A stretch of DNA of 64,000 nt from Streptomyces sp. NBC_00442. GTDB taxonomy: Bacteria > Actinomycetota > Actinomycetes > Streptomycetales > Streptomycetaceae. The stretch covers positions 868,001 through 932,000 of the forward strand of contig NZ_CP107918.1 in NCBI RefSeq assembly GCF_036014195.1, written 5' to 3'. Every line of letters begins with the position of its first letter. The stretch's first letter is position 1. Positions 51,572 to 60,628 of this stretch are shown here, one piece after another. Position numbers and translations under genes: made by a program. The notes beneath the pieces were generated by a model. That model was not told the origin of the DNA, did not search any database, and saw only the letters and a list, made by a program, of their open reading frames with translations.

Positions 51572-51715
51572 GCGAAATTCCTTCTGCGGTGCGATAGGCG
51601 CACCACACTAACAGCGGTCTTTACACGGCCTTTACCAAGGGTCCACCCTGCGCCCACCGGTCAACCGCCCGCCGGCCCCGCACCACAACCACACCTGTGC
51701 CGCCGGTTCGCCCGG

Positions 51716-51788
51716 CGGACCCCCGGGGGCGCGGGGCCGGGGCGCGGGGCCGGGGCGCGGGGCCGGGGCGCGGGGCCGGGGCGCGGGG
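51716..51788. repeat. GGGGCCGGGGCGC simple repeat
   Basis: About five tandem copies of GGGCCGGGGCGC-type 12-mers in the gap between the DUF4352 gene and the enolase stop. Non-coding; the open frames over it are artefacts. Confidence 0.75.
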
Positions 51789-51843
51789 ATGCCGGCCCGC
51801 GACGGACCTCGCAAGCACCCCCGCACCCCCGGCCGCCCCGCTC

Positions 51844-53169
<1,326 letters not shown>

Positions 53170-53224
53170 TCACCTGCCGGACCCTGGCTGCGACGACGCT
53201 GGCGCTCGGCCCGACACGAAGAAA

Positions 53225-53354
53225 CTCTACAGCACGGCTGTTCAGTACAGCTGTGCAGTTCTGCTGTTCAGTGCAGCTGAGCAGCGGCTCTGTGCAGTTG
53301 TTCTGTGCAGAGCAGCTGTTCAGCCGTGCTGTTCAGTGCCGCTGCGCAACGGCG
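53225..53354. repeat. Ten tandem degenerate 13-bp repeats between eno and marR
   Basis: Consecutive 13-bp units, each starting CTGTTCAGT or a near form: 53238 CTGTTCAGTACAG, 53251 CTGTGCAGTTCTG, 53264 CTGTTCAGTGCAG, then 53277, 53290, 53303, 53316, 53329 and 53342, with a weaker first unit at 53225. The array fills almost the whole divergent intergenic region from 70 bp before eno to 20 bp before marR, and reads as a multi-site operator. Confidence 0.85.
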
Positions 53355-53374
53355 TTCCCGAGGTAAAGTGCCCC

Positions 53375-53812
53375 ATGCCCGCCCCGCAAGCCGCCACCGT
53401 CGCCGCCGAACTGCGTACCGCGATGGGCAAGCTCACCCGACGCGTCAAGCACGAGGACCGGATCCCGCACGGACAGGTCGCCGTGCTCGGCGTCCTCGAC
53501 CGCGACGGCGCCATGACCACCAGCGACCTCGCGGCAGATCAGCGCGTACGCCCGCAGTCAATGGCCCGCGCCGTCGGCATCCTCCTCGACCAGGGCCTGG
53601 TCACGCGCAGGGCCCACCCCACGGACGGCCGCAAGTCCCTGCTGGAACTGTCCGACGCCGGGCGGAGCGCCCTGGAAGCGGAGCGCGGCCGCAGGGCCGG
53701 ATGGCTGACCCTGGCCATCGAGTCCGAACTCAGCCGGGAGGAAAGGGAGTTGCTCGCGCGGAGCGCGGCCCTGATGGAGCGGCTTGCCGCACGGCAGGGC
53801 CTGGGCGGGTAG
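53375..53812 (+). CDS. MarR-family regulator
   Basis: A 145-residue winged-helix regulator. HGQVAVLGVLDRDGAMTTSD and LAADQRVRPQSMARAVGILL form the recognition helices, and VTRRAHPTDGRKSLLELSDA is the MarR wing. MarR proteins usually repress a divergent gene and release on binding a small aromatic compound. Here the divergent gene is an enolase. TAAAGT at 53364-53369 may be the -10, which would put the transcript start on the ATG. Confidence 0.88.
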   Translation: MPAPQAATVAAELRTAMGKLTRRVKHEDRIPHGQVAVLGVLDRDGAMTTSDLAADQRVRPQSMARAVGILLDQGLVTRRAHPTDGRKSLLELSDAGRSALEAERGRRAGWLTLAIESELSREERELLARSAALMERLAARQGLGG

Positions 53813-53886
53813 CCATCACCCGCATCGGCGGCCCCGACGGGCCGGTAACCAGGAACCGGCGCCGCGGGCTGATCGTCCTACGGGAC

Positions 53887-54237
53887 ATGCCCACCGCTCT
53901 CGTTCTCGGAATCGACCCGCACACCGTTCCCGGCATGGACGGGGACGCCGTCCGCGCGGCCCTGGACAGCGAACTCGGCCGCTTCGCCGCCCACGGCATC
54001 GACGCGTCCATGACGCTGATCGCGCTGGACGGGACGGCCGAGTCCACGGTGGTCACCGCGCTGGCCGCACGCGCCTGGGACGTCGTCGTGATCGGCGGCG
54101 GCATCCGCAAGCCCGAAGCCCTGCTCACGTTCTTCGAACTGATCGTGAACCTGGTCCGCCTGCACGCGCCCGGCGCCGCGATCGCGTTCAACACCGGCGG
54201 CGGCGACAGCGTGGAGGCGGCGGAGCGCCGGCTCTGA
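53887..54237 (+). CDS. Conserved hypothetical protein
   Basis: A 116-residue soluble protein I cannot assign to a named family. It alternates strands and helices (TALVLGIDPHTVPGMDGDAV, TLIALDGTAESTVVTALA, WDVVVIGGGIRKPEALLTFF, AIAFNTGGGDSVEAAERRL), which suggests a small flavodoxin-like or Rossmann-like fold. The same type of small protein is, as far as I recall, common in actinomycetes. ATG 53887 lies 74 bases after marR and could share its transcript. Confidence 0.6.
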   Translation: MPTALVLGIDPHTVPGMDGDAVRAALDSELGRFAAHGIDASMTLIALDGTAESTVVTALAARAWDVVVIGGGIRKPEALLTFFELIVNLVRLHAPGAAIAFNTGGGDSVEAAERRL

Positions 54238-54254
54238 GCGCGGCTTGGGCACAC

Positions 54255-54335
54255 CGCGGGCGCCGCCCGCGTTCGAGCGCCCGCCCCCGCCGGGCTTCGG
54301 CGTCTAGGGCGCCTCAAGCGCGGGCGGCGCCCGCG
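54255..54335. terminator. Long GC-rich inverted repeat between converging genes
   Basis: A perfect 17-bp arm (54255-54271) pairs with 54319-54335 across a 47-base loop that itself contains further complementary GCGCC/GGCGC words. The second arm overlaps the end of the converging broken gene. Probably a bidirectional terminator. Confidence 0.5.
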
Positions 54336-55283
54336 TAGAACTCGGCGAGTGTGTAGAACGCCTCCTTCGGCTCCCAGGGCATGCCGGGGCAGGCGCGCGC
54401 GGTACCCGCGGCCGACTCCGCCGGATCGAGCATCTTCACGATGCCGTACGAGCCGAGGTCGAGGTCGGTGCGCGGGTCGGCCCGGTGCGGCAGCTCGAAG
54501 CCGGCGAAACTGAACCAGAACGTGGTGTCGATGCCCTCCTCCTCGAACAGCGGAAGGAGGTCGCGCATGTACCGGACCTGCTCCCCTTCGTCGCGTACGG
54601 TGCCGGGCGCGACGAGCCCGTCGGTCCCGATCACGGTCCACCCGCCGGCCCCCAGGCCGGAGGCCCCGCGATAGGCGCAGCAGCCTGTCGGTGACCGCGA
54701 CCGGCTTACCGTGGGCCAGGTGGCGGCGGATCTGATCGCGGTAGTAGGCGGCGTTGCGGCTGTTGCGGTAGGCGTCCACCCCCACGATGTCGAACGGCGT
54801 CCAGTCGACGAGCTCGATGGGAACGGACGCGTACGAGATCCGCCCGCCGAACCGCGGCCGGACCGCTTCGGCCACCTCCCTCAGAAACGCGTTGACCTTC
54901 CCGGGGAGCTCCTTGAGCGCGGCCGCGCGCTCCGCCGGCGCCGCACGCAGGGTGTGCATCCGGTCGTTGAAGGTCTCTCCGGGGAGATAGCCGCGCGCGA
55001 ACATACTGATCTCGCACCCGCTGACCAGCACGACCTCGGCGCCGGTCCGGCGCAGCGCCTCGGCCCGCTCGGCACAGTCGACGAAGTAGGGCAGCATCTC
55101 CTCGTTCGTCATTTCGCAGGGGAACGGTGAGAACCACACGTCGAGGCCGGCCGCGGCGGCGTTCGCGGCCGCCGCGCTCAGCCGGTCGGGGTCGCCGCCC
55201 GTGATCCGCACCGCGCTGCAGCCGCCGTCTCCCGGCCCGGCTTCCCGCGCCGCACCACGCCGTATCGGAAGGGGAGTCGGCAC
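54314..55283 (-). pseudogene. Frameshifted TIM-barrel (glycoside-hydrolase-like) gene
   Basis: Two halves of one protein lie in different frames. The first (55230-54690) reads AVRITGGDPDRLSAAAANAA, VWFSPFPCEMTNEEMLPYFV and VVLVSGCEISMFARGYLPGE to AHGKPVAVT. The second (54690-54314) reads IGTDGLVAPGTVRDEGEQVR, FWFSFAGFELPHRADPR and EFYAGAARA. The pattern is that of a TIM-barrel glycosidase-like protein sometimes labelled abortive-infection protein in Streptomyces. The break is near 54684-54690 (one base gained or two lost). The N-terminus also looks shortened by about 40 residues, so a sequencing error alone would not restore it. Confidence 0.65.
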
Positions 55284-55370
55284 CCCGGGTGCGGCCCTGT
55301 GCCGCCGTGCACGGGGCGCGCCTTCGCGACGCCCCGTGGATTGTCAGTGGCCTGTGCGAGAGTGAACGGC

Positions 55371-56297
55371 ATGCTTGCGATCGCAGTGGATACGGAGATG
55401 GGGCGCCGGCACAGCCGGGTCACCGCCGAGGCGCTGGCCGGGCTTGTCCGCCGCATCGGAGGCGCGGACGACAGATTCCTGGTGGTGCAGCGGATACCCG
55501 ACCTGCCCGACGTGTTCCTCCAGGTGTGGCACGAGGCAGGCGGCGATTACACCCTGGAGTACCGGGACGGCGCGGCCGACCGGCACTTCAGGACGGTCCT
55601 TGCCACGGCGGAGCCGGTGATAACGGCCATGACCGGCTGGGCCCGCGCGACGCCCGACTGGAACGCCGGCCCGGACTGGGAACGGCTGGACTTCGAAGCT
55701 CCCGCCCCCGTCCCCCCGCTGGAACTCGGCGCGGAGGACCGCGGCCTGCTCGAGACGCGGCTGCGCGAGGTGCTCGTGGCGGGGTACGCGACCCGGGCGG
55801 AGCTGGCCGAACTGGCCGAGGACTATCTGGTCTCGGGCGACGTACGGCCCGTCTCGCGCGAGCAGGCACGGGAGTTGGCGGACCGCATGTGGCTGGAGCG
55901 CGTGGCGGAGCAGGCGGGGTGGGACGAGGAGGGCGAGGAGAGCGACCCGGAGCGGCTGTCCCGCGCGTTCGCCGACCTGGAGTCGGCCGGTCTCACCGCC
56001 CGCGAGCACTTCACTTGTTGTCACACCTGCGGCCAGGCGGAGATCGGCGGGGCGGGATCGCCGGATGCCCGCGGCTTCGTCTACTTCCACTCCCAGTCGA
56101 CCGACGCGGCCGCCGCCGGGCACGGTCTCAAGCTGATGTACGGGGGGTTCGACGGTTCGGAGCGGACCACCGCGTCGGTGGGCCGGGAGGCGGTGGCCGC
56201 CCTGGAGCGGTGCGGTCTTTCGGTGCGGTGGGACGGCGACCCGGGGCAGACCATCGAGGTCACTCCGCTGAACTGGCGCAAACGCCTGGCGGGTTGA
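55371..56297 (+). CDS. DUF6891-like hypothetical protein
   Basis: A 308-residue soluble protein. The N-terminal half (IAVDTEMGRRHSRVTAEALA to WERLDFEAPAP) resembles an immunity-like alpha/beta unit. The second half has the DUF6891-type motif HFTCCHTCGQAEIGG with three cysteines, then GFVYFHSQSTDAAAAGHGLK and the ending VTPLNWRKRL. The cysteines may bind zinc. Function unknown. The frame is open upstream, but ATG 55371 is the first plausible start. Confidence 0.55.
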   Translation: MLAIAVDTEMGRRHSRVTAEALAGLVRRIGGADDRFLVVQRIPDLPDVFLQVWHEAGGDYTLEYRDGAADRHFRTVLATAEPVITAMTGWARATPDWNAGPDWERLDFEAPAPVPPLELGAEDRGLLETRLREVLVAGYATRAELAELAEDYLVSGDVRPVSREQARELADRMWLERVAEQAGWDEEGEESDPERLSRAFADLESAGLTAREHFTCCHTCGQAEIGGAGSPDARGFVYFHSQSTDAAAAGHGLKLMYGGFDGSERTTASVGREAVAALERCGLSVRWDGDPGQTIEVTPLNWRKRLAG

Positions 56298-56316
56298 GGG
56301 CAAGCCGCCCGGCCCG

Positions 56317-57264
56317 TCACGGGCAGCGTACGACCTGCCCCGCGTACGAGAGGTTGCCTCCGAAGCCGAAGAGCAGGACGGGGTCGCCGGTGCTGATCTC
56401 GCCGCGCTCGACGAGTTTGGACAGCGCCATCGGGATGCTCGCCGCCGAGGTGTTCCCGGACTCGACGACATCGCGGGCGACCACGGCGTTGACGGCGCCG
56501 ATCTTGCGTGCGACGGGTTCGATGATGCGCAGGTTCGCCTGGTGCAGCACGACCGCCGCGAGGTCCTCGGGGGTGAGCCCGGCGCGCTCGCAGACCTGAC
56601 GGGCGATGGGCGGCAGCTGGGTGGTGGCCCAGCGATAGACGGACTGGCCCTCCTGCGCGAACACCGGCGGACTCCCCTCGATGCGTACCGCGTGTCCCAT
56701 CTCCGGGACCGAGCCCCACAGCACCGGCCCGATCAGTTGCTCCTCGCTCGCCTCGACCACCACGGCGCCGGCGCCGTCCCCGACCAGAACGCAGGTGCTG
56801 CGGTCCGACCAGTCGGTCACCGCCGTCATCTTGTCCGCGCCGATGACCAGGGCGCGCCGCGCGGTCCCGGTGCGCACCAGGCTGTCGGCGGTGGCGAGCG
56901 CGTGGGTGAATCCGGCGCATACGACATTGAGGTCCATCACGGCGGGCGAGCCCATGCCGAGCCGGGCGGCCACGCGGGCGGCCGTGTTGGGAGAGCGGTC
57001 GATCGCCGTGGAGGTGGCGACCAGGACGAGGTCGATGTCGGCGGGGCTCAGCCCGGCCGCGGCCAGCGCCTTCGCTCCGGCGTGCGCGGCCAGCTCGTCC
57101 ACGGGTTCGTCGGCGCCGGCGACATGGCGGGTGCGGATGCCGACGCGGCTGCTGATCCATGCGTCGCTCGTGTCGACCAGCTCGGCGAGGTCGTCATTGG
57201 TGAGCACCTTGGCGGGCTGATAGTGCCCGACCGCGACAACGCGTGAGCCTCGCATGCCGGTCAT
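56317..57264 (-). CDS. Beta-ketoacyl-ACP synthase III (FabH-like)
   Basis: A 315-residue thiolase-fold condensing enzyme. Its catalytic triad is visible: Cys116 in NVVCAGFTHALA, His in VVLHQANLRIIEP and Asn in ESGNTSAASIP. It starts acyl chains from acyl-CoA and malonyl-ACP; relatives outside fatty-acid clusters can make other beta-keto products. No acyl carrier protein or ketosynthase II is nearby, so it is probably not the housekeeping FabH. ATG 57264 follows GAGGGGA at a normal distance. Divergent from the broken ketopantoate-reductase-like gene. Confidence 0.87.
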   Translation of the reverse strand: MTGMRGSRVVAVGHYQPAKVLTNDDLAELVDTSDAWISSRVGIRTRHVAGADEPVDELAAHAGAKALAAAGLSPADIDLVLVATSTAIDRSPNTAARVAARLGMGSPAVMDLNVVCAGFTHALATADSLVRTGTARRALVIGADKMTAVTDWSDRSTCVLVGDGAGAVVVEASEEQLIGPVLWGSVPEMGHAVRIEGSPPVFAQEGQSVYRWATTQLPPIARQVCERAGLTPEDLAAVVLHQANLRIIEPVARKIGAVNAVVARDVVESGNTSAASIPMALSKLVERGEISTGDPVLLFGFGGNLSYAGQVVRCP

Positions 57265-57671
57265 GGCGGATCCCCTCGATACGACTCGATACGAGCAGTG
57301 AGTGCTGACGTCCGGAGCCATCCAGTCTTCGTGGCTACTGATCGGTACAGGGGCGCGAGACCCAACAGGATTCACTGCCGCACCTTTGGAGCCTTGTGTC
57401 AGCGTTTCGCCCCTGCGAAGGCGCGTCCGGCATCTTGAGGCCTCCAGAACGCATACTGTAGACAATATTCTGTCGACGGCCGGCCGCCGGCACGAGCCCT
57501 CCCACCGCACGTCGGTCACGCGCACCCACGCACACGCACCCACCCACGCACACGCACGCATCCACACTCGCGAGCCCGTCGACGGCCGTCATCGCTGACG
57601 GCCCCCTTCATCGAACGGTCCCGCCACGGACCCCCGCCACCGAACGGTCCCTCCACCGAACGGAGAGCCCG
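57265..57671. other. Divergent intergenic region fabH-like / panE-like
   Basis: 407 bp without a gene. It contains the GntR-type 13-mer at 57455, a CACGCACACGCACCC simple-repeat tract at 57520-57560, and ACCGAACGG/GAACGGTCC repeats at 57610-57665 just before the panE-like start. Open frames crossing it have no ribosome sites. Confidence 0.5.
57455..57467 (+). promoter_or_regulatory. GntR-type operator identical to the gntR promoter site
   Basis: ACTGTAGACAATA, the same 13-mer found in the gntR upstream region (49773-49785, opposite strand), here oriented towards the panE-like gene at 57672. A TTCTGTCGAC half-site follows. It connects this promoter to the FCD-GntR regulator 7.7 kb away. Confidence 0.6.
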
Positions 57672-58385
57672 GTGAAAGTCGCAGCTGTCGGCGCCGGTGC
57701 CATCGGCGCACATGTCGGGGCCGCGCTCCACCGCGCGGGCGCCGAGGTCCACCTCATCGCCCGCGCGCCGCACCTGGCGGCCATGCGCCGCGACGGGGTG
57801 CGGGTCATCAGCCCGCGCGGCGACTTCACCGCACGGCCCGCCGCCACCGACGACCCCCACGAGGTCGGCCCGGCCGACGACATCCCGCTCGGCCTGAAAG
57901 CCAACTCCTCTGCGGCGGCAGGCCCGTTGGTGCGCCCGTCGCTGCACGCGAACACCGCCGTCATCGCTGCCCAGAACGGCATTCCGTGGTGGTACTTCCA
58001 CGGGCTGCCCGGCCCGCGCACCGGGCGCCGGGTCGAAAGCGTCGACCCGGGCGGCGCCGTCGACGCGGCACTGCCACCCTCCCGCGCCATCGGCTGCGTC
58101 GTGTACGAGGCCACCGAGGTCGGATCCCCGGGCGTCGTACGCCACGTGGAGGGCACCCGCTTCTCCATCGGCGAGCCCGACCTCACCGTCTCGCGGCGCT
58201 GCCTCACCTTCAGCGAGGCCGTGCGGGCCGGCGGCCTGAAGTGCCCCGTCGAACCGGACCTGCGCAACGACATCTGGATCAGACTTCTCGGCACCATCTC
58301 CTTCAACCCGATCAGCGCCCGGCCCGCGCGACCATGACGCAGATCTGCCGCCACCAGGACACCCGCGCGCTCGTCGAAATCGATG
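57672..58385 (+). pseudogene. 2-dehydropantoate 2-reductase-like gene, frameshifted and truncated
   Basis: Ketopantoate reductase (ApbA/PanE-like) with an intact N-terminus: VAAVGAGAIGAHVGAALHRA, IGCVVYEATEVGSPGVVRHV and EPDLRNDIWIRLLGTISFNP. It has lost its end. After FNPISA (about 58317) the reading shifts by one base; the proper frame resumes as TMTQICRHQDTRALVEI and stops matching near 58380, where the sequence changes to the tail of an iron-sulfur protein. About 90 C-terminal residues are gone. GTG 57672 has GGAGAG upstream. In intact relatives this type of gene is often found near carboxylic-acid metabolism genes. Confidence 0.75.
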
Positions 58386-58625
58386 ATGCGCTTCGAGCTG
58401 CGGGCGGCGGGCGCCTGGGGCGCGGAGGCGCAGTCGCGGACGACGACGGTGTGGGCGCACTGCGGCGTCGGCTGCAACCTCACCCTCCATGTGCAGGACA
58501 ATGAGATCGTCAAGGTCACTTCGCCGCACGACAATCCGGTGACCCACGGCAACCTGTGCATCAAGGGACGCTTCGGCTTCCAGCACGTGCAGACACGAGA
58601 CCGGTCCGAGCGACCGAGCGACTGA
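58383..58625 (+). pseudogene. Iron-sulfur (formate-dehydrogenase-associated) protein, C-terminal remnant
   Basis: Eighty codons ending 12 bases before fdhD. RTTTVWAHCGVGCNLTLHVQ, then DNEIVKVTSPHDNPVTHGNL and CIKGRFGFQHVQ are the Fe4S4 region of molybdopterin-oxidoreductase/NuoG-type proteins. The cluster motif normally starts TVCxxCGVGC; here the first cysteine is tryptophan (TGG). The N-terminal 2Fe-2S and other domains are absent, cut off at the junction with the panE-like fragment. It may still be translated, since an ATG is at 58383, but should not hold a normal cluster. Confidence 0.75.
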
Positions 58626-58637
58626 GGGACTGAGGAC

Positions 58638-59477
58638 ATGGGACGGGTCACCGAACGCCGCCGCGTCATCCGCATCCGGGACGGGGCGGTCTCGATCCGC
58701 CCGGACACCCTGGTCGCCGAGGAGCCCCTGGAGATCCGGCTGGGCGGGAAGCCCCTCGCGATCACGATGCGCACACCGGGCGACGACTTCGCTCTCGCGG
58801 CCGGGTTCCTGGTCAGCGAGGGGGTGCTCGGTGCCGCGTCCGAGCTCCAGTCGATCGTGTACTGCGCGGGTGCGACCGCCGACGGCCACAACACCTACAA
58901 CGTGGTCGACGTGCGCCTCGCGCCGGGCGTCGTGGTGCCCGACATCACACTCGAACGCAATGTGTACACGACGTCGTCGTGCGGGCTGTGCGGCAAGGCA
59001 AGCCTCGACGCCGTGCGCACGCAGGCCCGCTTCCCCATCCACGACGCTCCCCCGGTCCGGGTCGAGCCCGAACTGCTCGCGAGCCTGCCCGACCGGCTGC
59101 GCGCGGCGCAGCGGGTCTTCGACAGGACCGGGGGTCTGCACGCGGCGGCGCTGTTCTCGCCCGAGGGCGAACTGCTCGACATACGCGAGGACGTGGGCCG
59201 GCACAACGCGGTCGACAAGCTCGTCGGACGCGCTCTCCAGGACGACCGGCTGCCGCTGTCCCGCTGCATCCTGCTGGTGTCGGGGCGGGCCTCGTTCGAG
59301 CTCGCGCAGAAGGCGGTCATGGCGGGCATCCCGGTCCTCGCGGCGGTCTCCGCGCCGTCGTCGCTCGCCGTCGACCTGGCCGTCGAGTCGGGGCTGACTC
59401 TGGTGGGATTCCTGCGCGGCAGCTCCATGAACGTGTACGCGGGCGACGAGCGCATCGCCCTGCGCTCCGAGGTCTGA
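58638..59477 (+). CDS. fdhD: Formate dehydrogenase accessory sulfurtransferase
   Basis: A 279-residue protein that passes sulfur from a cysteine desulfurase to the molybdenum cofactor of formate dehydrogenase. The sulfur-carrying loop SSCGLCGK contains Cys115 and Cys118, equivalent to the CxxC of E. coli FdhD. Other signatures are FALAAGFLVSEG, DVGRHNAVDKLVG and SGRASFELAQKA. ATG 58638 has GAGG upstream and lies 12 bases after the iron-sulfur remnant, so it probably still uses the same promoter. Intact, in contrast to the genes before it; it may serve a formate dehydrogenase located elsewhere. Confidence 0.93.
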   Translation: MGRVTERRRVIRIRDGAVSIRPDTLVAEEPLEIRLGGKPLAITMRTPGDDFALAAGFLVSEGVLGAASELQSIVYCAGATADGHNTYNVVDVRLAPGVVVPDITLERNVYTTSSCGLCGKASLDAVRTQARFPIHDAPPVRVEPELLASLPDRLRAAQRVFDRTGGLHAAALFSPEGELLDIREDVGRHNAVDKLVGRALQDDRLPLSRCILLVSGRASFELAQKAVMAGIPVLAAVSAPSSLAVDLAVESGLTLVGFLRGSSMNVYAGDERIALRSEV

Positions 59478-59543
59478 CCCCGCAGCGCCCGAGCGGCCCG
59501 GCCGGCGGGGAGCGCCCCCTGCGCCGGCCGGGTCTTCCACCCC

Positions 59544-59572
59544 GCGCCGCCCGTACCGTACGGGGGCGGCGC
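59544..59572. terminator. Hairpin between fdhD and the ferredoxin-like gene
   Basis: Arms 59544-59556 and 59558-59572 pair over 13 bp with a two-base bulge and almost no loop. A 26-bp direct duplication containing CGACGGCTCAGCGG (59603, 59629) follows. Likely terminator for the converging genes. Confidence 0.45.
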
Positions 59573-59635
59573 CTCGCTCCCGCAGGGCCTCCGAGCTCCC
59601 TTCGACGGCTCAGCGGCGAAGCTCCCGCCGACGGC

Positions 59636-60040
59636 TCAGCGGGCCCGCCTGCGTGCCTCGGCCGGGGCCGGGATCATCTGGAGGGCCAGCGTGGGCGAGG
59701 GTTCGGCCACGCCCGGTCCGCCCTGTTCGGCCCACGCCAGGATGTCGTCCGTCGCGAAGTCGTCGAGGACCCAGCCGACCCAGGCGGCGCGTGCCCCGCG
59801 CTGGCGGGCCCGGCCCGAGGGCTGGACCACGATGACGTTGGCCTGGCCGCAGGGGCCGAGGCAGTCGGTGGTCCGGACGGCGATCCGCCCCTCGGACCGG
59901 GCGGCCGCCGCCCGCAGCCGGTCGAGCTGGCGGGCATGGTCGGTGCCGGGGGTCTTGCGGGCGTCGCCGCAGCAGCAGCCGCGGCACACGACGAGGGTGC
60001 AGGGGCGTGAAGCGGCCGCGGTTATCGTGAACTTGGGCAT
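59636..60040 (-). CDS. (2Fe-2S) thioredoxin-like ferredoxin protein
   Basis: A 134-residue protein of the NuoE/thioredoxin-like 2Fe-2S type. The cluster cysteines are spread as TLVVCRGCCCGDARK and VRTTDCLGPCGQANVIVV, the latter being the classic DCLG-C-G motif. Electron carrier or metallochaperone role; precise partner unknown. It is followed in the upstream direction by the isochorismatase-fold gene, four bases away, so they form an operon. Confidence 0.82.
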   Translation of the reverse strand: MPKFTITAAASRPCTLVVCRGCCCGDARKTPGTDHARQLDRLRAAAARSEGRIAVRTTDCLGPCGQANVIVVQPSGRARQRGARAAWVGWVLDDFATDDILAWAEQGGPGVAEPSPTLALQMIPAPAEARRRAR

Positions 60041-60044
60041 GCGG

Positions 60045-60578
60045 TCAGCCGAATCGGAGGGCCGAGGCGGTGACGACCGTCCCGAGGCGGGGAAAGTTGA
60101 GAGCGATCGCGGCCCGGTGCTCGTCCTGGGTCAACGCCGCCATGGCGTCCTCCACGAACAGCAGCTCGTAGCCGTGGTCGGCGGCGGCGCGGGCGGTCGA
60201 CTCGACGCCGAGGTTGGTGGCGATGCCGCCGAACACGAGGGTGTCGATGCCGCGTTCGCGAAGCAGCTCGTGCAGACCGGTCCGGTGGAAGCCGCCGAGG
60301 GTGCGCTTCACGACGACCGGGTCGCCGTCGGCCGCGAGGCCCGCGACGATGTCGCTGCCCGGCGGTTGCGCGGCCACGCCGGGCCGTTCGACCCGTATGA
60401 GGACGACGGTGGCGCCCGCGGCACGGAAGGATTCCGCCAACTCGCCTGCGGTGGCGAGGACTTGGTCGCCGGAGCGCGGGGCGAGCGGGAGCGCCGTGAT
60501 GCGGTCCATCAGATCGACGAGGACGAGCGCGGTGCGCGCGGGGTCCAGGGTGGCGGGCTCGCCTTCGAGTGCGGTCAT
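60045..60578 (-). CDS. Isochorismatase-fold protein lacking the catalytic cysteine
   Basis: A 177-residue member of the cysteine-hydrolase superfamily. The aspartate (ALVLVDLMDRI) and lysine (VVKRTLGGFHRTGL) of the catalytic triad are present. The loop that should hold the nucleophilic cysteine reads FGGIATNLGVESTAR, with glycine in the cysteine position. A known subgroup shows this GVEST pattern; its activity is uncertain. First gene of the two-gene operon with the 2Fe-2S protein. Confidence 0.75.
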   Translation of the reverse strand: MTALEGEPATLDPARTALVLVDLMDRITALPLAPRSGDQVLATAGELAESFRAAGATVVLIRVERPGVAAQPPGSDIVAGLAADGDPVVVKRTLGGFHRTGLHELLRERGIDTLVFGGIATNLGVESTARAAADHGYELLFVEDAMAALTQDEHRAAIALNFPRLGTVVTASALRFG

Positions 60579-60628
60579 GGCGGCACCGTACCGGCCCCGA
60601 TGATCTCCGCCTTGAGCCGGGGACCTGT

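Noticed and set aside
53225..53354. Possible CRISPR-like array.
   Set aside because: Repeats of 13 bp abut without spacers, and no cas genes exist in the window. The same holds for the 8-bp and 23-bp arrays.
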